A program made the position numbers and the translations under genes. From Thermodesulforhabdus norvegica (GTDB lineage Bacteria > Desulfobacterota > Syntrophobacteria > Syntrophobacterales > Thermodesulforhabdaceae), in the NCBI RefSeq assembly GCF_900114975.1, contig NZ_FOUU01000005.1, forward strand, positions 109,947-173,946: DNA of 64,000 nucleotides. Reading direction: 5' to 3'. The notes beneath the pieces are model-generated. The model saw only the letters and a program-made list of their open reading frames with translations, made no database searches and was not told where the DNA came from. Of this stretch, positions 17,598 to 26,144 are shown piece after piece. Numbering within the stretch: the first letter of the stretch is position 1; each line of letters begins with the position of its first letter.

Positions 17598-19949
17598 ATG
17601 GCAAGAGGGAGGGGAAGTTTTTCCAGAGATGTGCAGGGGCTCTATCGTGAAGTCGCGGAAAGCATCGACGATGTTTTTATCCTTACAGACGAACAAGGCG
17701 GTATAATTGAAGTACTCGGCAGGCCGGAAGGCATATTCGGCAGATCTCTCGACGATATCAGGATGGTGGGGAACATTGGGCTGTTGTTGGGAAAAAATCC
17801 GTCGGTGGAGGTGCGGGAATGCTGGAGCAACGACGCTGAACATGAAGTTACGGATATGTCGGGAGCAAAGCGTACCGTGGTCGTTTCGGCAAAAAGGGTT
17901 TCTTTCGGCAATGGGATGATTCTCTACAGATTCCGTGACCGCACCCGGGAAAGGCTTCTTGAAGATAAGCTTTCCACGGCGCTGGCTCAACTTAGCATCT
18001 ACATGCGGGCACCCGTTGTTATAACTCTGGTTGATCGAGACGGGAGGCTGATCTCAATAAATAGTTTCGGCGCCGATCGTGCAGGCAAAACGCTTCAGCA
18101 ACTAATAGGCGCAAAACCGGGTGAGTATCTTAGGTGTCCTCACCATTTAACAGCTCCCGACGGATGTGGCTCGGGCGAGGCCTGCAGGAACTGCGTGTTG
18201 CGTCGGCTCATCCGAGATACCTTCGAGAGCAAAAAGGGCGTGAAGAATTATGAGGTTCGATTCTGTTGCGTTGCCGAAGAAGGCGCCTCGGAAAACTTTT
18301 TCCTGATTTCTACGGCCTATATGAAAGATAACGGCGGGGAAGGGGTGCTTTTGTGTCTTGTGGACATAACGGATTATGTGAAAAAGAAGAGTGCCTTTCT
18401 GGAGGCGCTAAGAGAAAGCGAGCACAGGTACAGGCAATTATTCAACAATCCTTTTACGGGAATAGCCCTGTACAGACCTGTTGATAACGGAGGCGATTTT
18501 GTTTTTGTGGACTTTAACGAGACGGCCGAAAAGCTGACGGGAAAGAGCAGGTCGGAGGTGTTAGGCCGCAGGGTAACCGAACTCTTTCCGGGTATCGCGG
18601 ATATGGGGCTTCTGGGGGTTTTTCGTAAGGTTCACGAGACAGGCGAGGCCCGTTACTTCCCTCCCAGCCTTTACATTCATCCCACAGGGGAAAGAAGATG
18701 GTACGAGAATTATGTTTATAAACTTACTTCCGGTGAAATTGTCGCCTTATTTGTGGACTGTACCCCGCAGAAGCTGATGGAAGAAGAAAAGGAAAAGTTA
18801 ACAGCCCAGCTTTATCAAGCAGAAAAAATGGAATCCATAGGAAGGTTTGCCGGAAGTATAGCTCACGATTTCAACAACATGCTGAACGTCATCCTGGGAT
18901 ACGGAGAAATGATTCTTCATGGGCTTGGCAAATCGGATCCTTTGAGGGAAATGGCTCAAAAACTCGTAGATGCTGCAAAGCGCTCGGCCGGGCTTACGGA
19001 AAAATTGATGACCTTCAGCAGGAAACGGCCGGTCGAGCGTCAGGTTATTGATATAAACGATCTGATTCTGGGAATGGAGGACATGCTCCGGCGGCTTATC
19101 GGCGAGCAGATCGAACTCGAGCTCAACCTTTCGCCTTCTCCGGCACTGGTCTGTGCCGATCCCAATCAGATGGAGCAGGTTGTTATGAACCTGGCTGTCA
19201 ATGCCTGTGACGCCATGCCTCAGGGCGGCAAACTTCTTATTGAGACCGCCCAGGTGGTACTGGACGAAGAATATGCGCAAAAGCATTACGGCACCAGACC
19301 GGGCAGTTACGTGATGCTTGCGGTTACGGACACCGGATGCGGCATGAGCCGCGAGATGCTCGATCGAATCTTCGAGCCTTTTTTCACCACGAAAGAAAAG
19401 GGAACCGGACTCGGACTGTCAACGGTTTACGGTATAGTAAAAGGATCCGGCGGAAATATATGGGTTTATTCCGAACCGGGCCGTGGGACGACCTTTAAGA
19501 TATATCTGCCACAGGCGGAAAAGGCCGATCGGCCGAAACTTCTTCGAGCCGAGTGCAGAAGCACAGAATTTTGCAAAGATGTTTCCGGAAAACACATTCT
19601 GGTCGTAGAGGACGAAGATTTATTGCGGAAATTTCTTGAAGAGGTCTTGAACAGGATTGGCTGTAAGGTAACCGTGGCGGCAGACCCGAAAGAGGCAATA
19701 TCGCTTGTGGAAGAAAAGGGACTGAGGCCCGATCTGCTTCTGACGGATCTGATAATGCCGCGCATGAACGGCAAGGAGCTCGCCTATTATCTGAAGAGCA
19801 TTCAACCGAACCTTAAGGTGATTTACATGTCCGGCTATACGGATAATTCTGTTTCCAATTACGGGATGGCCGAGTTTGACGAAGGGTTCCTGCAGAAACC
19901 ATTTACAGTCGAGGAATTGGCGCTGAAAATTCGGGAGGCTTTTGTTTAG
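17598..19949 (+). CDS. PAS-domain hybrid sensor histidine kinase with receiver domain
   Basis: A 783-residue soluble signalling protein with no membrane segment. PAS-like domains lie at about residues 15-110, 125-255 and 270-395. The second has a cysteine-rich insertion (CPHHLTAPDGC...CRNCVLRR, about residues 178-202) of a type seen in many deltaproteobacterial PAS proteins. The H-box is IAHDFNNMLNVILGYGEM (His near residue 423). Then come the N-box MNLAVNACDAMPQGG, G-boxes DTGCGMS and GTGLGLSTVYGIV, and a C-terminal receiver domain with phospho-acceptor Asp in LLLTDLIMPRMNG (about residue 716). This class phosphorylates itself and passes phosphate to its own receiver; the output partner is not encoded nearby. 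Confidence 0.93.
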   Translation: MARGRGSFSRDVQGLYREVAESIDDVFILTDEQGGIIEVLGRPEGIFGRSLDDIRMVGNIGLLLGKNPSVEVRECWSNDAEHEVTDMSGAKRTVVVSAKRVSFGNGMILYRFRDRTRERLLEDKLSTALAQLSIYMRAPVVITLVDRDGRLISINSFGADRAGKTLQQLIGAKPGEYLRCPHHLTAPDGCGSGEACRNCVLRRLIRDTFESKKGVKNYEVRFCCVAEEGASENFFLISTAYMKDNGGEGVLLCLVDITDYVKKKSAFLEALRESEHRYRQLFNNPFTGIALYRPVDNGGDFVFVDFNETAEKLTGKSRSEVLGRRVTELFPGIADMGLLGVFRKVHETGEARYFPPSLYIHPTGERRWYENYVYKLTSGEIVALFVDCTPQKLMEEEKEKLTAQLYQAEKMESIGRFAGSIAHDFNNMLNVILGYGEMILHGLGKSDPLREMAQKLVDAAKRSAGLTEKLMTFSRKRPVERQVIDINDLILGMEDMLRRLIGEQIELELNLSPSPALVCADPNQMEQVVMNLAVNACDAMPQGGKLLIETAQVVLDEEYAQKHYGTRPGSYVMLAVTDTGCGMSREMLDRIFEPFFTTKEKGTGLGLSTVYGIVKGSGGNIWVYSEPGRGTTFKIYLPQAEKADRPKLLRAECRSTEFCKDVSGKHILVVEDEDLLRKFLEEVLNRIGCKVTVAADPKEAISLVEEKGLRPDLLLTDLIMPRMNGKELAYYLKSIQPNLKVIYMSGYTDNSVSNYGMAEFDEGFLQKPFTVEELALKIREAFV

Positions 19950-19960
19950 TGTAAAAACGA

Positions 19961-20002
19961 ACAGCCCGTGAAAAAATTCTATTGCTGTAGATCACGGGCT
20001 GT
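19961..20002. terminator. Bidirectional terminator between convergent genes
   Basis: A perfect 11-bp stem ACAGCCCGTGA/TCACGGGCTGT with a 20-base loop, between the histidine kinase (+) and the transporter (-). A/T-rich flanks on the minus-strand exit support use in that direction. Confidence 0.75.
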
Positions 20003-20032
20003 GAATGACCGGCCTTTGCTTATGGTTACTTA

Positions 20033-21415
20033 CTACCTTACTCTATCTGCCCAGAGCGGCGGGGATTCGACGTCGCCTCTAAAGAAATTTGCACCGTAAA
20101 CGATAAAAGTTGCAATGATGCCGGCTCCGAAGGCCCAGGCTGCTCCTTTACATATCAAAACTCCGGCAACCAATCCGGCAATGCCGAGATCTTTAAGCGA
20201 TCCGGCTTCTCTAACACCGACATAGACCGATACGAACCCCTGTATTATCATCGTGAGTGCCAGCGCGGCGGGAAGAATAGGCCGAGTAATACTAACTATC
20301 GGCAATAGCCAGTATCCGGTAAAAGTTCCGAATCTGAATGCTCCTACCCCGCCCAGTATTGAATCCATTGAATCACGTCCTTTCTTCCATCGCTCGTAGG
20401 TTACGACCGTCATTGCCGCCCAGATTGGTCCGCACATGGAAATGTCGGGCCCTAAAACCGACATCAAGGAATTCCTGATTCCTACAATTAGGTGGGCACG
20501 ATCGGGGTTATAATCTACCGGTTCATCGGGACGATACGGGTCTGCGTCCCGTATGATTGCCTGACATTGCACGGCGTCTCCGAAAATAACAATGTAGGCT
20601 GCGAGAACCAGAGGAATCGAACTGAGGTACATGGAAAGGGAAGGCCAACCAAGACTGCCCCAGGGAACCCAGTCACTCCAGAGGGTTGCGAAATCCGGAC
20701 GGCTTATTCCCCATTCAAGTTCGAAGCCCGCTTCACCGACTATGGGCGCAACTATTATTGCCATGACAATGGCGGGAAGTATGCCCAGGTTTCCGAGTAT
20801 CTTAAAGGGTAAATATTTTTGTGAAAGGTTTTTAAAGGTAGGGTTGTACATCATAAAAAGAGCCACAAGAGCACACACACTGATGGTAATGGGCATGGAC
20901 CAGAACTTTCCGCCGGGTTGCTTGAAAATCAGCTGAATTGCCGCAATACCCGCTCCCAGTACGACGCCAGCCTTTATGGATCTGGGAATAGAGCTTATGA
21001 CTTTCCGGGATAATCCGGTTACACCCAGAAAGATGCACCAAAGGCCGAGTGTCAATTCAAAAGCTATAAGTGCATGCATTCGTTGCGGACCTTCTGGATA
21101 ACTGCTGACGTAGGCTATTAGCAGAGGAATTGCAGGAGTTACCCAGCCCGGAACCACAGGGTCACCGAGCCATGCATGAAAAAGGTAGAGAAAGCCATTC
21201 AGGATCACTATAGCGAGTGCGACCTCAAAGGGCATTCCCAAAACATCCTGAAGCACGGGTATGATGGACAGGCAGACGGCGCACATTACCAAGCCCTGAA
21301 TGTAATCGGCCCATTCCCATCGGTAATGAATGAAAGGGAAACGCATCTTAAACTTCCACAGAGGGATAAAGGGTGGTTCCTGACCGTTAGGCCTTTTAAC
21401 CATCCACTTTGACAT
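20033..21415 (-). CDS. NCS2/SLC23-like multi-pass permease, last gene of the 4-hydroxybutyrate operon
   Basis: A 460-residue protein with about twelve membrane segments, resembling the xanthine/uracil permease (nucleobase-ascorbate) fold: VPGWVTPAIPLLIAY, PRSIKAGVVLGAGIAAIQLI, and repeated Gly-rich helices. It is not close to classical nucleobase carriers as far as I can judge by eye. It lies 24 bp downstream of the CoA-transferase gene in an operon that otherwise makes 4-hydroxybutyryl-CoA and dehydrates it. Uptake of 4-hydroxybutyrate or a similar short organic acid is therefore my inference; sequence alone does not give the substrate. Confidence 0.75.
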   Translation of the reverse strand: MSKWMVKRPNGQEPPFIPLWKFKMRFPFIHYRWEWADYIQGLVMCAVCLSIIPVLQDVLGMPFEVALAIVILNGFLYLFHAWLGDPVVPGWVTPAIPLLIAYVSSYPEGPQRMHALIAFELTLGLWCIFLGVTGLSRKVISSIPRSIKAGVVLGAGIAAIQLIFKQPGGKFWSMPITISVCALVALFMMYNPTFKNLSQKYLPFKILGNLGILPAIVMAIIVAPIVGEAGFELEWGISRPDFATLWSDWVPWGSLGWPSLSMYLSSIPLVLAAYIVIFGDAVQCQAIIRDADPYRPDEPVDYNPDRAHLIVGIRNSLMSVLGPDISMCGPIWAAMTVVTYERWKKGRDSMDSILGGVGAFRFGTFTGYWLLPIVSITRPILPAALALTMIIQGFVSVYVGVREAGSLKDLGIAGLVAGVLICKGAAWAFGAGIIATFIVYGANFFRGDVESPPLWADRVR

Positions 21416-21439
21416 AAAACACCTCCCCTTTAAAAGTTT

Positions 21440-22732
21440 TCAAAAATTACTCATCCACACACGCCTTAACTCGTTTCTGAAATCGGGGTGTGCAACCGAT
21501 ATGAGGACTTCGGCCCGCTTGCGGACGCTTTTGCCTCTGAGCTCTGCAATGCCGTATTCCGTAACCACATAATGAACGTCATTTCGTGACGTCGTCACTG
21601 CAGCTCCCTTATCTATGAAGGGCACTATGCGGGAGACGGTGCCTTTTGCCGCCGTTGAAGGCATGGCTATTATGGATTTTCCACCTTTAGATCTTGACGC
21701 TCCTCTGACAAAATCAACCTGCCCCCCTACGCCGCTGTACTGACGAAATCCTATGGTGTCGGCACAGACCTGCCCCAGCAGGTCAACCTGAAGGGCCGAA
21801 TTTATCGATATCATCTTTTCATGCTGCCCTATGATGCAGGGGTCATTTGTGTAATCCACAGGATGCATGGATACCGCAGGGTTGCTGTCAACAAATTCGT
21901 AAAGCTTCGATGTGCCCATGAGAAAGGTTGCAACCATCTTGCCTCTGTTGATCGACTTGGCCATGTTCGTTATCACGCCGGCTTCGTAGAGTTCCACGAC
22001 GCCGTCTGAAAACATTTCTGTGTGAATTCCCAGGTCTTTCTTGTCTTTCAAGAATGAAAGGACGGCGTCGGGAATTGCACCGATGCCCAGTTGCAGGGTT
22101 GCGCCGTCATCAATCAGTTCTGCCACGAATTCTCCAATCCTCCGTTCCACATCGCCTATTGAAGGCCGGGGCAATTCGATAAGCGGTTCCTCGTATTCAA
22201 CCAGTATGTCTATTTGTGAAATGTGGAGGAAGGATTCTCCGTACGTACGGGGCATGAGGGGGTTAACCTGGGCGATCACGGTTTTGGCGCATTCTGCCGC
22301 AGCCTTGGTGTAATCAACAGAGATGCCGAGGCTTACGAAGCCGTGCCTGTCGGGAGGAGATACCTGAATGAGAGCCACATCAACGGGTAGATAGCCCTCT
22401 CTGAAAAGTCTTGGAATTTCAGAAAAGAAACAGGGTGTGTAATCTGCCCGCCCTTGCTGGACGGCCTCCCTTGTGGTTGCTCCTACAAAAAGGGAGTTGT
22501 GGCGAAAGTGCTTCTCCATTCCCGGCTTACAGTATTCCGCCTTTCCCATGGCGACCATATGAACTATTTCAACATCTTCGAGTTCCGGTGCTCTGTCGAC
22601 CAGGGCCTTCACCAGAACCTGAGGTTCCCCGCAGGCATGGGCCAGGACGACGCGATCTCCCGATTTTATCGCAGTGACGGCCTCATCCGGGGTTTTGAGT
22701 TTCTTTTTGTATTCTTCTTTCCACTTCTGCAT
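21440..22732 (-). CDS. Acetyl-CoA hydrolase/transferase family, probable 4-hydroxybutyrate CoA-transferase
   Basis: A 430-residue class I CoA-transferase. Landmarks are the IHTEMFSDGVVELYEAG segment, whose Glu is the expected CoA-thioester-forming residue, YSGVGGQVDFVRGA, and EYGIAELRGKSVRKRAEVLI near the C-terminus. The frame is open further upstream, but the ATG at 22732 gives the family's usual N-terminus (MQKWKEEYKKKLKT...). It overlaps the preceding small gene by about 50 bp. Next to a 4-hydroxybutyryl-CoA dehydratase, the most likely reaction is transfer of CoA from acetyl-CoA to 4-hydroxybutyrate. Confidence 0.87.
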   Translation of the reverse strand: MQKWKEEYKKKLKTPDEAVTAIKSGDRVVLAHACGEPQVLVKALVDRAPELEDVEIVHMVAMGKAEYCKPGMEKHFRHNSLFVGATTREAVQQGRADYTPCFFSEIPRLFREGYLPVDVALIQVSPPDRHGFVSLGISVDYTKAAAECAKTVIAQVNPLMPRTYGESFLHISQIDILVEYEEPLIELPRPSIGDVERRIGEFVAELIDDGATLQLGIGAIPDAVLSFLKDKKDLGIHTEMFSDGVVELYEAGVITNMAKSINRGKMVATFLMGTSKLYEFVDSNPAVSMHPVDYTNDPCIIGQHEKMISINSALQVDLLGQVCADTIGFRQYSGVGGQVDFVRGASRSKGGKSIIAMPSTAAKGTVSRIVPFIDKGAAVTTSRNDVHYVVTEYGIAELRGKSVRKRAEVLISVAHPDFRNELRRVWMSNF

Positions 22733-23039
22733 GGTTTTTCTCCCTCGCAAGCCGCTGTAGTTCCTTACAGACAATTTCGCATAACCCCTTTTCCGGAACC
22801 TGCCGTTGATTGACCAGGGTTCCACTTACGATCAGGGCCGGTCTTTTCGGTTCTTCCGGGCGGATGCAACCCGCAGGGCATCCGTTAATTATGAGAAGCA
22901 GGTCCACTTCCGGGGGGCCTTCTGGATGGAGGTATGAGAAATTCCAGGTTGAAAAAGCCCTTTTTATGCAACGGAACAGCTCGCTTCTATTGATTAGGGG
23001 GTTGCATCCGCCGCAAAAAATGACTCCACATTTGACCAT
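22683..23039 (-). CDS. Small cysteine-motif protein between dehydratase and CoA-transferase
   Basis: 118 residues, start chosen at the ATG two bases before the dehydratase stop (tight overlap). Visible motifs are VKCGVIFCGGCNPLINR at the N-terminus and LLLIINGCPAGC near residue 58; four to five cysteines could hold a metal or iron-sulfur cluster. I have an impression of similar CGGCNP proteins beside CoA-ester enzymes in anaerobes, but know no function. Because it is sandwiched between the dehydratase and CoA-transferase with overlaps on both sides, co-expression is nearly certain. Roles as an assembly factor for the dehydratase cluster or a redox helper are guesses. Confidence 0.7.
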   Translation of the reverse strand: MVKCGVIFCGGCNPLINRSELFRCIKRAFSTWNFSYLHPEGPPEVDLLLIINGCPAGCIRPEEPKRPALIVSGTLVNQRQVPEKGLCEIVCKELQRLAREKNHAEVERRIQKETQNPG

Positions 23040-23041
23040 TT

Positions 23042-24502
23042 TCAAATCTTCTCCTCGTCAATTCCGGCGAGGAATCGGGCGAGGGCTTTTTTATGTTCGA
23101 GATTGGCCTGTCTGGAAATCATGATACGCTGTGCTTGAGGGGAACCTGCGCCGTGCATTGACTCCGTGCGGTAACCGACCGCATGGGTTCCCAGGGTCAG
23201 GCCTTCGATCAGCCGAAGTACCCTTAACCTGTGTTCCGTGGGCACACCTTCCACTCCCTTCAGATACTTCTGCACATAGGGCCCGATTTCCGGGTGAAAG
23301 AGGTCTTTTTCGGATGGTGCGGTCACAAGGAGTCCTCCCGCAATGTCTTCCGCCAGTCTGGCAATTTCGTAGGGGAATCTGGTGACGTTCTGTTTGCACA
23401 CATTGGCAAGGAGCAGGTCTATGAGGTACGTTCCGGATGTTGTTGGGTAGCCTTGAGATGAGCATGCGATGCCACAGGCGTAGAGAGTTTCGTTCAGGTG
23501 AATCATTTCGATGATCTTCTCCCGAATGTGAGATGCCTTTTCCACTCCGTTGAATTCAGCTATCAAAGCGGCTGCTCCTATCAGCACGTCCCCGACTCCA
23601 ACCTTGCAGCCCCCGTAGCTCTGTCGGTGATAACCTGCAAATCGCTCCACCAGCAGCCCGGCGTAGGAATATTCGCCGCACATGAACACTCGCTCCCAGG
23701 GTACGAAGACGTTGTCGAAGATAACCAGCGCTTCGTGACCGCCGTATCGGGCATTGCCGACATCTATGCACCCGCCTTCCAGTTTCCTGGTGTCACAACT
23801 CTGCCTTCCGTAGACATAAATGATTCCTTCGGTATCGGCCGGAACTGCAAAGGATACGGCATAGTCGGCATCATCTTCACGCATTGCTATGGTTGGCATG
23901 ACGAGGATTTCGTGAGAGCTCAGAGCTCCCGTCTGGTGGGCCTTGGCTCCTCGCACGACGATTCCGTTCGACTTCTTTTCAACCACGTGTAAGTAGAGAT
24001 CCGGATCGGCCTGCTGACTGGGCCTTAAACTCCGGTTGCCTTTAGGATCGGTCATGGCTCCGTCAACGGTGAGATCGTTTTCCTGCACGTAGCGGAGGTA
24101 ACTGCGAAATCTTTTGTGATATTCGGTACCCAGTTCCTGATCCATCTCGAAGGTTACCGAATCAACGGCATTGATGGCGTCCATTCCGACACACCTCTGG
24201 AAGCAGGATCCCGTTTTTTGCCCCAGGAGCCGCAGCATTTTGACCTTCTTTATAAGATCTTCGGTGCTCTGATGGAGATGGGTGAAGCGGTTTACGATCT
24301 CTCCCGTGATATTCGACCGTGCGGTCATGAGATCACGGTGTAAGGGATCGTGGGCCAGTTCGTAGGTTCTGGCAACTGAGTTAATGGAAGGTCGGATGAT
24401 GGGGTGATCGAGCACGCTTTCAACCTTCTGGCCGAAGAGATAAACTACCGGCCTGAGCTTTGATAAACTCTCAAGGTATTCTTCCGCAGTTTTTAATGCC
24501 AT
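23042..24502 (-). CDS. abfD: 4-hydroxybutyryl-CoA dehydratase / vinylacetyl-CoA isomerase
   Basis: Flavin and [4Fe-4S] radical enzyme converting 4-hydroxybutyryl-CoA to crotonyl-CoA. The cluster ligands known from the clostridial enzyme are all here: CFQRC, then His and Cys in YHRQSYGGCKVG with the exact H-x6-C spacing. With the start at 24502 these fall at His292 and Cys299, the clostridial numbering. A second ATG at 24508 is in frame but sits one base from the GAGGAGGA ribosome binding site, so 24502 is preferred. The 486-residue length fits. First gene of a four-gene operon with a sigma-54-type promoter. Confidence 0.95.
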   Translation of the reverse strand: MALKTAEEYLESLSKLRPVVYLFGQKVESVLDHPIIRPSINSVARTYELAHDPLHRDLMTARSNITGEIVNRFTHLHQSTEDLIKKVKMLRLLGQKTGSCFQRCVGMDAINAVDSVTFEMDQELGTEYHKRFRSYLRYVQENDLTVDGAMTDPKGNRSLRPSQQADPDLYLHVVEKKSNGIVVRGAKAHQTGALSSHEILVMPTIAMREDDADYAVSFAVPADTEGIIYVYGRQSCDTRKLEGGCIDVGNARYGGHEALVIFDNVFVPWERVFMCGEYSYAGLLVERFAGYHRQSYGGCKVGVGDVLIGAAALIAEFNGVEKASHIREKIIEMIHLNETLYACGIACSSQGYPTTSGTYLIDLLLANVCKQNVTRFPYEIARLAEDIAGGLLVTAPSEKDLFHPEIGPYVQKYLKGVEGVPTEHRLRVLRLIEGLTLGTHAVGYRTESMHGAGSPQAQRIMISRQANLEHKKALARFLAGIDEEKI

Positions 24503-24543
24503 GGGCATTCCTCCTCTTTTTCTGAAGTTTCAAAGCCCAGAAA

Positions 24544-24559
24544 GGCAAGAATTGTGCCG
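24544..24559 (-). promoter_or_regulatory. Sigma-54 (-24/-12) promoter for the 4-hydroxybutyrate operon
   Basis: On the minus strand CGGCAC, five bases, TTGCC, against the consensus TGGCAC-N5-TTGCA. GG and GC are at the correct spacing. Transcription would start about 30 bases before the dehydratase ATG. The divergent neighbour is a sigma-54 activator, which greatly strengthens the call. Confidence 0.8.
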
Positions 24560-24585
24560 TTCGTGAAAAGCTCCTTTTATAAGTG

Positions 24586-24610
24586 CTCCCGGGAAGCCGC
24601 CCGCCGGGAG
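24586..24610. promoter_or_regulatory. Inverted repeat, possible upstream activator site
   Basis: CTCCCGG, 11 bases, CCGGGAG, lying 27-66 bp upstream of the -24 element and between the divergent operon and activator gene. A second small symmetry, TGCAG-TC-CTGCA, lies at 24615-24626. Either could be the binding site of the activator encoded at 24669. Confidence 0.45.
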
Positions 24611-24668
24611 AATGTGCAGTCCTGCAACGTGCTTTGTGGGTTTACGGGATCGGACATAAGGTAAATGA

Positions 24669-26144
24669 ATGGATGTCCTTGTTGCAGAAGTGCACGATCG
24701 ACTCCATGGTTTTATTGGATGGTTTTTAGAAACCCATTTTTTTATTATAGTAAGTCGGAAAAACCTGATTTCCGGAGTTATCGTGAAGGACAGCGTGAAA
24801 AAATTCCGAAACGCCGCAACCATAAGCTCAGGTGTTGCCCTTTACATTACCGACGGTAATGCAATAACTCTCGGCACTAACAGGGCTTATGAGCGGCTCA
24901 CGGGCCTTCAGACATCAGACCTCGTTGGTAAACACATGCGAGAACTCGTTGAAGAGGGCTTTTTTGACCGTTCCGTAAGCCTTCTTGTTCTCGATAAGGG
25001 GGATCGTGAGACCATTTCCCAGAGTATCATCCCGACCGGTAGGCAGGTCATCGTAACGGGCAATCCGGTTTTCACAAAAGATGGTAAGCTTTCTCTTATC
25101 GTCACAACCGTCGAGGGACTTAAAGAAGGGTCTTATGAAAGGGCCTCTTCAGAGCATTTTACCATGCCTCTTCTTTCGGGAACGGGAACAATAGTCGCCG
25201 CAAGTCAGCTCATGAGAGAAGTGATCGAAAGGGCTCTTCTGGCGGCTGGGTTTGATTCCACCGTTCTTATCGTGGGAGAAACGGGCGTTGGAAAAGAAGT
25301 CGTGGCAAGACTAATTCACGAAAGAAGTGCCCGTAAATCCGGGCCTTTTGTAAGGGTGAATCTGGCGGCCATTCCTCGAGAACTCTTCGAGGCCGAAATG
25401 TTTGGTTACAGGCCCGGTGCATTTACCGGAGCAAGCAGGTACGGAAAGGAAGGGCTGATAGTATCTGCGGAGGGGGGTACCGTTTTCCTGGACGAAGTGG
25501 GAGAACTGCCGGCGGATCTACAGGTCAAGTTGTTGAGAGTTCTTCAGGAAAAGGAGGTGCTTCCGGTCGGTGCCACTGAGGCAAGGAAGGTGGATGTCCG
25601 TTTCATTGCCGCAACAAACCGTCCCCTCGATGAAATGGTGGAAAGAGGCGACTTCAGAATGGATCTCTACTTCAGGCTTAACGTACTCCGGATTGATATA
25701 CCTCCTTTGAGAGATCGTCCCCGTGATGTGGCAATTCTGGCCCAGCATTTTCTGCAGGAACTCAGGATGCGTTACAACATCGATAAGGCTCTATCGCCGG
25801 ATGCAGTCCGGGTTATGCTGGGTTACAGCTGGCCCGGCAATGTCCGTGAACTTCAGAACCTTATAGAAAGGCTCTGTATTTTGACCCGGGAAAGGGTTAT
25901 CTCGGCTCAGGACGTCATGCGGGAGTTGGGCTCTGGAGCCGATGAGGACTCAGAACCCCGGGTGTTCTCTTTCCAGCAGGCCGTTGAAGAATTTGAGAAA
26001 AAGCTCATAAAGCAGGCGTTACATCAATCGGGCGGTAACCTCGAAAAGGCTGCACACTGTCTCGGAATGCACAGAACCACCCTCTGGCGAAAGCTCAAAA
26101 AATACGGCCTTATGGGGAACTGCCCTAGCGAAGAAAACCTCTAA
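24669..26144 (+). CDS. Sigma-54-dependent transcriptional activator with PAS sensor domain
   Basis: 491 residues: an N-terminal PAS domain (about 48-150), a AAA+ sigma-54 interaction domain from about 165 with Walker A GETGVGKE (near residue 204), the sigma-54 contact loop GAFTGA (near 251) and Walker B GGTVFLDEVGEL, and a Fis-type helix-turn-helix (NLEKAAHCLGMHRTTLWRKLKKYG) at the C-terminus. There is no receiver domain, so it probably senses a ligand or redox state through PAS. The first 38 residues are unusual; a GTG at 24783 with GGAG upstream is an alternative start. Divergent to, and probably controlling, the 4-hydroxybutyrate operon. Its 3' end overlaps the convergent carbonic anhydrase gene by 20 bp. 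Confidence 0.93.
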   Translation: MDVLVAEVHDRLHGFIGWFLETHFFIIVSRKNLISGVIVKDSVKKFRNAATISSGVALYITDGNAITLGTNRAYERLTGLQTSDLVGKHMRELVEEGFFDRSVSLLVLDKGDRETISQSIIPTGRQVIVTGNPVFTKDGKLSLIVTTVEGLKEGSYERASSEHFTMPLLSGTGTIVAASQLMREVIERALLAAGFDSTVLIVGETGVGKEVVARLIHERSARKSGPFVRVNLAAIPRELFEAEMFGYRPGAFTGASRYGKEGLIVSAEGGTVFLDEVGELPADLQVKLLRVLQEKEVLPVGATEARKVDVRFIAATNRPLDEMVERGDFRMDLYFRLNVLRIDIPPLRDRPRDVAILAQHFLQELRMRYNIDKALSPDAVRVMLGYSWPGNVRELQNLIERLCILTRERVISAQDVMRELGSGADEDSEPRVFSFQQAVEEFEKKLIKQALHQSGGNLEKAAHCLGMHRTTLWRKLKKYGLMGNCPSEENL

